From: Blattamonas nauphoetae
Taxonomy: Eukaryota > Preaxostyla > Oxymonadida
Direction: 5' to 3'
DNA: 64,000 nucleotides
Assembly (NCBI GenBank): GCA_033064195.1
Contig: JARBJD010000059.1
Span: 124,001 to 188,000 of the forward strand
The first letter of the stretch is position 1. Each line of letters starts with the position of its first letter. Under the pieces are notes generated by a model. That model ran no database searches, was not told where the DNA came from, and was given only the letters and a program-made list of their open reading frames with translations. Position numbers and translations under genes: made by a program. Positions 1 to 12,000 of the stretch are shown one piece after another.

Positions 1-35
1 AATCTACCCAAAAACAACTTGCTCCTCTTCATTTT

Positions 36-3000
36 ATGATCCCAGGCATCACTACGCCACTCGACCCACCATCTTTAGTCACAAATCGTGAGAAATGGAT
101 GCCAGAACTCTTTGCAGAAAAATACAAAAAGAACCCAAGTTTGATCCAACCATTCATGGGAATTAGAAAGGTCTTCATCCAACACGCACTCTATTCGAGA
201 AGCAATGCTGTTAAAGCCATGCATGCGATACAAGCTATTTGGTATCACCTCAAAGCATCTGATTTTGTGGACCTAGAAGTCAACAAGCGTCTCCGAGAGC
301 AGGAATTGGCAGAGAAACAAAAAACGCCAAGTGTTTCTGGAGGAGAAGAGGGAGATCAGCCAAAAGTGCAAGAATTAGACACACTGGGCACACTCGAAGC
401 CCGAGACTACCTCAACCACCAACAACAGCACATCAGCTCCGTCACCGATCTTCTGCTCTTCACATGGATCCCCACTGTCACCAAAGCACTTCGAGATTTG
501 GTCCCAAACTTCGAAGAACTGCTCGGGCTGGATACTCGAAAGAGGAGGAACATTTCAACACCAAAAACTCCAGACATGATTGCTGGCGTTCCGGAAGGAG
601 GGTCTGGACAGCTGAAAATGGTTCTCTATGTCGATGGAGATGAGATTGAGAAAGGGAAGGATCCGGAGGAAGGTCTCACATCCCTCCTCAACTCGGAAGA
701 GGAAGGAAGACTCGTCCACTTCAGAGACAGCGAGCTGGGTCGCCTAAGCAAACTGGCTGACATGATCATGAGAGAGCAGGTGCATGGACTCATTGAGCGC
801 TCTCTTCTCAATTATCGCGAGATGATCGTGGAAGGTTATAGACACTATGCCGATCTCCACTTCATGCACATGAAGAAGCTCGCCAACGACTTCCTCCTTG
901 CATTGAAAGAACGGAAGAAGTTTTATTTTGAAGTCTTCACTGCTGATCAGTACGTCACTGCTCTCCAAGATGTGAATATGATCAGAGACAAAATCGCCCA
1001 GCAGGAGAATAAGGGCATGGATGCCTTGCTGGCTAAACAAGCTCTGAAGAACAAGAACACAATCGCAGCTCCTTCAGAACCATCATCTGGAGAGACTACA
1101 GACAGGAAAAAGAACGATGCATCAGGAGTCGCGACAAAGACGAACACAGCACCGACTACGGGAAGGAAAGTGACAGAGGAACAACTTGAATTCCCACCAC
1201 ACACTTCCATTTTCTCTCCCAACTTCAACCCAACACTTGACGACTTCATCTGGATCGGTTCGATGCTGTCCAGAACGAACGAACTGATTGAATATGCTCA
1301 CCTTTATCACGACTACTCGATGGAGGAAAAGTTGATAGAGAAACAGAGATATGAGAAAATGGGCATGCTTCTGCCTCCAGAACGCTCAGGAAGCGCACGA
1401 AAAGGACTCGGATCTGGACGAGGATCAAAAACCAACACTCCAAGAACACCAAATTCCGCCAATGTTGCGTTCTCTGACAATAACCAACCACAAACACCTT
1501 CATCCATTCAAACGTCCAATCAGCAACGCCCAGTCATCAAGGGCAAGGACGGACTGACTCGCTCTCAGAGAAGAGCACAAACAGAAGCAGCATCAAACGA
1601 GACATACCAAGTCCCTCCACCGCCTGGCCCAATCGAACCCAAAATGGAAGAGTCTGATTCAACAGATCCAGTTGACGAGGCCATCAGACAAGTCTCGTTT
1701 GTTGGAAAGAAGGCTGCTTTCACTGACAACTTGCTTCAGAAGGTTGATCCGTTCTATTGGAGTGAGCGCACGTTCATCCCATTCCCCTGCCCTGCTCCCC
1801 CACTCATTCTCGTTGCCCTCCATCTCGTCGAGGACGGAGCCACATTCCCAGACGAGCCTGACCACCTCCATCTCTCCACTCTCACTTTCAACACTCCAAG
1901 AGCGAATGAAACGGGGACAGTTGGACATCACGTTGAGGTTGTGCCAGCTGTTGAATATGTTGGAATGCTCGCTTCATACACTCTCTGCCAGATGCAAGTT
2001 GATGCCGGAAATAACATCCCCAAACTCGAATCCTCATTCGCAGCCGAACTGTCACTGCCAGTCCTCCCAACAGTCCCGATTGCTCGTCTCAACGAATCGT
2101 TCAAAGTTGTTCGGAAAGAGATCAGTGACACTGTCGATCTGGCCATGCGCCCACCACTCCAAGTCAAGTCGCTGTACGATGCTCTTCAAGAAGAAGTCAT
2201 CGATTGCATGAGACACCCACAAATCAAGCTGAAGGAACACTACATGACAACAGTCGAAAAGAGAAAGCAGATGGAGCTCAAGTTGGCCGAGTTGAAAAAG
2301 AAAGGACAGTGGGATGTGGAGGATGAGAAAGAGGAATCCGAATCGGAAGAAGAGGACGAAAAGAACGATGATGAAGAAGGTGGAGACAACAACAAACCAA
2401 AGAAAGAGTCGAACAAAAAGAAAAAGAAGAATGAAGAAGACCAAGACATCATCAAATTCAGAATCGAAGGGAGAGACAAAATCAGAGGACGACAGAAGAA
2501 AATCTCCAAAAAGTCAACAGCCTCATCCGCCAACCTCCCAGCACTGAAAGACGGGAAGGGAAAAGCCAAGGCCAAAGGTAGAGGCCGTCCAGTTCCGAAG
2601 AAAGAGGAGAAGAAAGAAGAGAGTGAGGAAGGAAGTGACAATGAAGGAGAGAAGGAAGAAGAGAACCCCGAACTGTTCGATTACGAAGACGAGAACGGAT
2701 GTTTCCTCGGAGAGACCCCACTCGAGTCGTGGACACGCCACATGAAAGAAGAAATGAAGGATATTGAGACTGAACTGCAGAGATACGAAAACCTGATCAA
2801 GAGAATCGAAGAAATCACACAGGACATCGTCCCATGCGGACTCATTGCAGTGAACACAGTTCCGATTAAGGAGAAGCTGAAGGGAGTGGTGAGCAAGATG
2901 TTGAAAGACGCACTCGAAGGAATCGCCAAGCAAATCAACATCAACAACGAAATCACGCTGAAGCGCTTCCAGACTCTCACTGATCGTGCCGCAAAGAACC

Positions 3001-6000
3001 CAGCGTCAGTCGAAGACTTATTCGAGCTTTTGAACGAGAAGGACGACTCTGACAAGGAGATCCCTCATCTCGAACACGAAATCATGCGATCATTCGCCGC
3101 TCTTGAGCTCATTTCAAAAAGAATGAAGGTTGAGAGACATGTCATCACCCTCCTCTGCCAAACACAGCAGGCTCCTTCCAAAATGGAGTTGGTCCAAGAA
3201 GACCAAGGGCTTCGTCTGAGCGGTGTCCGAAAGGAGCTCGAAGAGAAACACAGAAGCGAAATGGCCACCTTTGTTGAGAGTATGGATGCTCTCTCCGCCG
3301 ATGTTGACTCGCTTGTCAAGTTCTCTCGTCTGTCTGACACAGACGAAGCGAGCCAGAAAGTGTATGGAATTAAAAGCAGAATCGATCGATGCCAACAACA
3401 AGCACAAGTCTTCAACGCACACGAGAAGCTGTTCGGATGGCAAGAGACCACATTCCCAACACTCGCAGCCATACAACGATCATTCGATCCACAGTATCAA
3501 CTCTGGTCATGTGCCCACCAGCTCTCACAGAACTACGAAGAATGGACAGAAGGTCCGTTCCTCAAGTTGAACCCATTCGACATCGAAGAAAAGATGAACG
3601 AGTGGAACAAGACAGCATTCAGGTTGATTCAGAAGCCTTTCAAAGACATGTCCAACCCTCGTGGCGTTGCACAGGCCATCCGCGACAAGCTGGATGACTT
3701 CCGTCCAAATCTCGCCCTTATCCAAGCCCTTCGTCGAGAAGGAATGCAGGAGCGGCATTGGGAAGAGATCGCTAAACAAACACAACTTCCTGTCAAGCCA
3801 ACCATGGAAATGACGCTGAACTATCTGATCGACATGGGACTCCCCAAATTCATGGAGATCATCGAATCAGTCTCAGCAACAGCAGCCTCAGAATACAAAC
3901 TGGATCGCGAGCTGTCAGAAATGGAGGAAGCGTGGAAGCTTCTCGACTTCCAGACAATCGCTCACAAAGATACAAAGACTTATGTGCTGCGTGCAGTCGA
4001 CGATATCATCCAACTTCTCGACGATCAACTCGTCTCCACTCAGAACATGACAGGAAATCCTCACATTGCCATCCTCGAACCGAAGAGGAAGCTGTGGGAA
4101 CAACTGTTGGTGTTGGTGAGAGATACTTTGGAGTCTTGGTTGAGATGCCAGATCGCATGGATGTATTTGGAGCCCATTTTCGCATCGCCAGATATCCAAC
4201 ATCAACTGCCAAACGAGTCGAAGAGGTTCTTCGCTGTTGATACAATGTGGAGAGCAACAATGGCCAAGGTCGTGAAAACCCCGAGAATCCTCCCTCTTCT
4301 GCGGAGAGAGAAGAACAACATGGTTCTTGCATTCAACAACGCGAACAAGGAACTGGATGAAGTTCAGAAGAAGCTCGATTTGTATTTGGAGACAAAGCGT
4401 GCGGCTTTCCCGCGTTTCTATTTCTTGTCCGACGAGGATCTTCTCCAAATTTTGGCCAAAACAAAAGAGCCACAAGCTGTCCAGCCTCATCTCCGAAAGT
4501 GCTTCGAGGGAATCAACAAACTGACATTCGAAGGAGAGGGAGAAAGCTGCATTGTCCACTCCATGATCTCCGCTGAAGGTGAAGAGATCAAGTTTGACAA
4601 GCAGGTTCTTGCTGAAGGAGCTGTCGAACAGTGGTTGTTGAACGTCGAGGCCATGATGCGTCAATCCATCCGAAAACAAATTCAGGACTCCCTCACTGCA
4701 TACAACCAAACGCCGAGAGAGCAGTGGGTGCTGAAATGGCCTGCCCAAGTTGTCATCGCTGTGAACAGCATCATGTGGACACGTCAAGTCGGAGAAGCTC
4801 TCAAGAAAGGGCTCAATGCAGTTCAGAACTTGGAAGGAAAGCTCTCAAAGCAGATTGAAGACATAGTGCATCTTGTCGGATCATCAGGAAAGAGTATGGA
4901 GAAAGACGCAGGAGACGAAGCTGGAGAGCCAGTCGACAATGCTGGTGAAGATGGAATGGAACAAGAAGACGGAATGGACGATCCCAAAATGGGAGTTGTA
5001 AACCTCACCGCACTCAACCGAACCCTTCTTGGTGCCCTCCTCACAATCGACGTCCACTCCCGTGATTCAGTCTCATACCTTCTCCAGTCACAGGCTGACT
5101 TCGACTCATTCGAATGGACATCACAGCTCAGATATTACTGGATCGATGGAAACGTCCGAGTCATGCAAAATGCAGCCAACCTTCCATATGGTTATGAATA
5201 TCTTGGAAACACTCCACGTCTTGTGATCACGCCGCTGACTGATCGATGCTACATGACGCTGACTGGAGCCCTTCAGATGAACCTTGGAGGAGCCCCAGCT
5301 GGTCCAGCCGGAACCGGAAAGACAGAAACAGTCAAGGATCTTGCCAAGGCAATTGCGAAACAGTGTGTCGTGTTCAACTGCCAGGAAGGTCTGAACATCG
5401 ATGCCATGAGCAACTTCTTCAAAGGACTCGCAATGAACGGTGCCTGGTCGTGCTTCGATGAGTTCAACCGTATTGATATTGAAGTGCTGTCTGTCGTCGC
5501 TCAACAGATCTCTTGCATTCAGGAAGCTGTCCGCGGCAAACAAACGAACTTCAACTTCCAAGGATCTGAAATCTCCCTCGATCCATCGTACGCTGTGTTC
5601 ATCACAATGAATCCTGGTTATGCCGGTCGTACAGAACTTCCAGATAACTTGAAAGCTCTCTTCCGTCCGATGTCGATGATGATTCCCGACTATGCTCTGA
5701 TTTCTGAGATCTCGTTGTTCAGTTGTGGGTTCACGAAGGGTCGTGTGTTGGCTCAGAAGATGGTAGCCACTTTCCAGCTCTGCTCGGAGCAGCTGTCTTC
5801 TCAGGATCACTACGATTTCGGTATGAGAGCTGTCAAAACAGTGCTCAATGCCGCCGCCAACCTCAAACGTGCTGCAGGACCGGACGATACTGAAGATGAG
5901 CTTGTTCTTCGTGCTCTGAAGGACTCCAACGTCCCCAAGTTCTTGAACGAGGATCTTCCTCTCTTCGACGGTATCATCGGTGATCTTTTCCCAGGAGTCA

Positions 6001-9000
6001 AGCTCCCCAACCCAGATTACAAGAACCTTCACACTGCCGTCGTCGACGCTGCGAAAGAGTTCAACCTTCAACCCGTCGACGCCCTCATCTTCAAATGCAC
6101 ACAAATGTTTGAGACAACAAATGTTCGTCATGGTTTGATGCTTGTCGGTCTCCCGTGGTCAGGAAAGACACAAGTCTCAAAAGTTCTCCAGCGCGCAATG
6201 ACTCTCCTCTCTCAACGAGGTGTCCCTGATTTCGTCCCCGTTCACATGCACAAGCTCAACCCCAAATCCATCACAATCGGACAGCTCTACGGTGTGTTTG
6301 ATGAACGGTCTCATGAATGGTCAAACGGTATCCTCGCTCGTGTTGTCAGAGATTGTGCCATTGATGAATCTGGCGATCTCCACTGGATCGTTTGCGATGG
6401 CCCTGTTGATGCTCTGTGGATTGAGAACATGAACACAGTGCTTGACGATAACAAGAAGCTGTGCCTTCCCAACCGTGAGGTCATTATCTTCACGGAGCAG
6501 ATGAAGATGATGTTCGAAGTGGCCGATCTGTCACAGGCCTCCCCTGCCACAGTGTCTCGGTCTGGTATGGTATACATGCAGCCAACCACTCTCGGATGGA
6601 AGCCACTCGTCGTCTCCTGGCTCCAGATTCTCCACCAGAAACTCAACCCAATGTCCTTTGGCGAGAAACAAGCCGATTATAAGAAGAGATGTGACACGAC
6701 TCTGAAATTGCTGACTTGTGAAGCAGAAATGAAGCAGAAGTTGGAAGCAAAGCTGGGATCAACAGCCACTCTCCCAGCACTCGAGAAACAGAAATCAGTC
6801 AACAGTCTCGAACTCGCCAAAATGACCAAAACAGGAACAATGGCAGCCCTCCAACTGAAGCACTTCTTCCAAACCAAACTTCTCGGCCTGTTCGAATGGC
6901 TTGTGCCGTCTATGTTGGATTACGTGGCTCATCACTGCCATGAACAGCTTCCCGTTGAAGAGCACGGAAAAGTGAATGGAATCTGCACCCTCTTCGAGTC
7001 AATCTTCTCCGAGCTCATCAAGGACGAAGACGAAGCAGCCATGACACAAGCTTCACTCACCGTCTGGTTGGAGTGTGGATTCCTCTTCTCTCTCATCTGG
7101 TCGATGGGAGGAACGATTTTGGGATCAGAAAGAGAAGCATTCTCGGAGTACCTTCGCGGTCTTCTGATGGGCGGAGGAGAAGAGAAAGACCAACATCCCA
7201 ACTTCGTGAAATTCCAAAAACCCCTCCCCGACACAGGATCGGTGTTTGACTTTGTGTTTGACAAGAAGACGAACAACTGGGTCCCATTCAACTCCATTGC
7301 CCCATCATTCTCAATCCCAGACGATGCTCAGTTCCACGAAGTGATTGTCCCAACAACCGATTCAATCCGCGCCACTTTCCTTCTCAACGTCCTCCTCAAC
7401 CACGGTGTCCCAGCCATGTTTGGAGGATCAACAGGAACAGGAAAGACAGCCACCATCAAATCACATGTGGAGAGCCTCGAAGCTCGCACCTGGGAGCCGC
7501 TCTTCATCAACTTCTCAGCCCAAACAAGTGCCAACCAGACACAAGACATGATTGATGCTAAACTGATGCAGAGGAGAACAAACCTCTTCGGGCCACCTGG
7601 TGGAAAGAGACTTGTCACTTTTGTGGATGATCTGAACATGCCTGCACCCGAAAAATACAAAGCTCAGCCACCACTGGAACTTTTGAGGCAGCTGATCGAT
7701 CAGCACGGATGGTACAATCGAAAGGATCTTGTCTTCAAAACAATCGTCGACGTCAACCTCATCGGAGCTGTAGCGCCACCCGGTGGAGGACGAACACAAG
7801 TTGAACCTCGTCTCGCTGTCAAATTCGCTCGATTTGTCATGCCAGATATGGACAACACAACACTCACACAGATCTTCCAAACTCTCAACGGATGGATCCT
7901 CTCGCACATGCCATCATCGATGAGAAGAATGAACGAAACCATCGTCGAAGCAGCAACCCACATCTACTTCACAATTTCCGAGAATCTCCGTCCCACACCA
8001 GCCAAATCTCACTACACGTTCAACTTGAGAGATCTGTCGAAGGTCTTTCAGGGCATCGCACAGGCTGGTCTCGGAGGAAGTGCTGACGACAACAATCCTG
8101 TCATTGCTGATCAGGATCAGCTCGTCCGCCTTGTTCTTCATGAATGTGATCGAGTGTTTGGAGATCGTTTGATGGGAGTGGAAGACAAGACATGGTTCAG
8201 AAAAATGCTTGGAGAGACATCCACAACATACTTCAAAAAGGATTACGAAGAGATTCTGAAAAGCAGAGATGGAAATGTCATCATTTTTGGAGATTTTGAG
8301 AATAACGGACGATACGAAGAAATCACCAGCATCCAACAACTTCACCAAACTCTTCTGGAATCTCTGGACGGGTACAACTCGCTCCACAACAGTGCCCCGA
8401 TGAATCTTGTGCTGTTCACTCAAGCCATTCAACACGTCGCTCGAATTCTTCGTGTCGTGAGGACACCAAAGGGTCATTGTCTTCTCATTGGAGTGGGAGG
8501 CTCAGGCAGAAAATCTCTCGCTCAGCTCGCAACTCACATTGCCGACTATCTGATGCATCAAATTAGGCCAACAAAGGGATATGGATGGGCAGAATGGAGA
8601 GAAGACATCAAAACACTCCTTCTGCGGACTGGAAGAGATGAGAAAGACATGGTGTTTCTGATCTCCGATGATCAGATCAAAGAAGACAGCTGGATTGAAG
8701 ACATCTCCGGAATTCTCAATACAGGAACAGTTCCAAACATTTTCGAGAAAGACGAACAGGAAGAACTCATTCAGACACTCACTCCTCTCGCCCAGCAAGT
8801 GGGAAAAGCGTCGTCACCGGCTGCAGTCTACAACTTCTTCGCCGATCGTTGCCAACAGCACATTCGAATCATTGTCGCGATGTCTCCACTCGGAGAATCG
8901 TTCAGAAACAGACTGAGAATGTTCCCCTCTCTCATCAACTGCACAACTGTCGATGTGTTCGAAGAATGGTCGCAAGACGCTTTGGACGCTGTGTCCAAAC

Positions 9001-12000
9001 AGTATTTCATGGAGGGTGATGGACTTGGGGCGTTCGATCTCGAATTCTTGATGAAATTGGCAAACGGAGAAATCAGATCTGAAGCTGACAAGGACAAACC
9101 ACCATCAACTTCTCCCAAAATCGATGAAGAAGATGTGATGAACAAGATCGCATCGTTCCTTGTGAAGGTCCATCAACACATTCAACAGAAGGCCAAACAA
9201 TTCATGAACGAAGAGCGAAGAGTCTACCACATCACACCAACGTCCTTCTTGAACTTCTTGAAGATCACGTCCAGTGTGATCAGAGAGAAGAGACAAGGAA
9301 TCATCGGAACAAAGAAGAGGTACATCGGAGGTCTGGATGTGCTGAAGAAGACTGAGGAGTCTGTGAAGGGAATGCAGGACGAGCTTGAAGAGATGGTGCC
9401 AATCAGAAAACAATTCCATCAGGAGACAATGGATCTCATGAAAACAATTGAGGTTGATCAGAAAGTCGCGTCAGAGAACAAGAACCAGGTCGAAGCAGAA
9501 GAAAAGATTGTGCTCGAACAGGAAAGCGAGGCCAAGGCTTTGAGCGACGATTGCGAGGAACAGTTGAATGCTGCACTTCCTGCTCTGAATCGTGCCAAGG
9601 AAATGGTTGCTAAGCTCGACAAGAAAATGATTGATGAAATGAAACAAATGAAGCATCCACCGAGTGGTGTGAAACTGGTGATGGAAGCCATCTGTGTGAT
9701 GAAGAGTGTGAAAGCCACCCCAGTCAGAAACGCTTCAGGACGAACGGAAATGGATTATTGGGAATCGAGTAAGAAAGTGCTGGCTGACTCCAAGTTCGTC
9801 AACTGGGTCTTCCAATTCAACGCAGAAGAGCAACTAACCGACGAAATTGTGAAGAACATGCAACCGTACTTGAAAAACCCCGACTTCGTTCCCGAAATTG
9901 TGAAGAACCATTCAGCAGCTGCTGCCAACCTCTGTGGATGGGCACATGCCATTGTGGACTACTACGAGAAGATCAAGATTGTCAAGCCGAAGAAAGCGGC
10001 GTTGGAACAGGCCAAGATCACTCTCGCTGATCTTAAGGCTAGACTACAAGAGAAGAGAGATGTGTTGACGCAAATCGAAGCAAACCTGAAATCTCTGATG
10101 GAGAAATATGATGCTGCTGTGGAAAAGAGAGACAAGCTTGCGGAACAAGTCGCTCAGTACGAAAAGAAACTTGGACTGGCAAAGGCTGTGATCACTGGTC
10201 TTGGAGGAGAGAAGAGTCGATGGCAAGCCGAAGCCAAGGCTCAGGACGAGAAGATGATCACTCTGACTGGCGATGTCCTCCTCTCCGCTGCATCACTCGC
10301 CTATTTCGGAGCCTTCACAATGAAATACCGAACAGATGTCACCAAGTTCATCAAACAGGAGATGGGAACAATCTCATTCCTTCCCTGCTCCGCTACAGCT
10401 GGTCTGATTGAGACACTCGGTGTTCCTGTCACTATCCGTCAGTGGCAGATCGCCTCCCTCCCCAACGACAACTTCTCAACCGAGAACGGTATCATCGGAA
10501 CTTATGGTCAGCAGTGGCCACTGTTCATCGATCCACAAGGACAGGCCAACAAGTGGATCAAGACACTCGAGAAGGGACCGAACTTCAGAGTGTTCCGTCC
10601 TGATGCGAAACTTGTTCAAAACATCGAAGCAGCTGTTCGCTACGGATGGACCGTTCTAATTGAAGGTGTCACCGAAAGCATCGATTCTGCACTTTATCCT
10701 CTTCTTTCAAAAGCAGTTTATCGATCAAAGGGACAACTTCTCGTCCGTTTGGGAGATTCTGATGTTGAATACGATCCCAAGTTCAAACTCTATCTCACAA
10801 CGAAGTACCCCAATCCAAACTATCCACCAGAAATCAGTACAAAAGTGTGTCTTGTCAACTTCACGCTGACTCCTGCTGGAATGGAAGATCAGCTCCTCGG
10901 AATGGTCATTCAGAGTGAGATGCCAGCCATGGAAGAGCAGAGAAACAAGTTGATCGTCGAGAACGCTGAAGCACTTGCTCAGAAACAGGCGGCCGAAGAT
11001 GGAATTCTTGAAATGTTAACAGAACCCAACGTTGATCTCCTTGCAGATGCCACTCTTGTTGACAAACTCCGTGACTCCAAAGATCTCTCGACCTCGCTCG
11101 ACATGAAGATGGCTGAAAACGCAAAGATCCAACAGAAGAACAACGAGTCCCGAAAAGCTTACACTCCAATTGCATCGCATGGCTCAGCGCTCTTCTTCTG
11201 TATCGCTGATCTCAGAAATATCGACCCCATGTATCAATACTCCCTCACTTGGTTCATCGGTCTGTTCACTCAGACACTCGCCAACGAGCCACCAAATAGC
11301 GATCAAGCCGACAAGATTCTGTCCATCATCGATCACCTGACAGAAGTGATCTATGACAACGTGTGTCGGTCGTTGTTCCAGGAACATAAGATCTTCTTCG
11401 CGTTCCTGTTGGCCATGACAATCGAACAACTCCATGGAAAGATTGACAGGGCTGAAAGATCATTCCTTGCCAACGGGCCATCCACACTCACAACAAGGCA
11501 TCAAAACCCCGACCCAACATGGATCACTGAGCGTTTGTGGAGAGATATCAGTGGAATCTGCGAGCTGAAAGTGTTTGAAGATCTCGACACTAACTTTGTG
11601 AAACGTCTCGGTGTCTGGAAGAAATGGATGCAGACTGGAAACGAACCAGAACAACAAAAGCCAAAACCTGGCTCAGTGAGTGGAACAGCAACACCAAACG
11701 TTCCAGGACAAGGACAGCAACCCAGTGGTGATGCAGGCAGTGCAGGTCAACCGGGACCAGACGGAGAAGCACCGAAAGAAGGTGAGGAAGATGAGACTCT
11801 CGCCTCTGCCGAGTTCAAGATCCCTCCTCTCCCTCGACCATACTCGGAAAAAGCGTCACCAATCGCTCGTCTGTGTCTCCTCCGTGTCCTTCACCCTGAC
11901 TGGCTTCCATACGCAATCACAGACTATGTCAAGACTCATCTCGGAGAACGGTTCACCACTCCTCCTCCTTTCGATCTGCAAGCAGCATACCTCGATTCAA

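Noticed and set aside
1672-2211. 179-aa + strand frame inside the dynein gene
   Set aside because: Frame-shifted shadow of the dynein coding sequence; no independent protein character.
5121-6131. 336-aa antisense frame in the dynein AAA1 region
   Set aside because: Antisense shadow of highly conserved, codon-biased dynein sequence.
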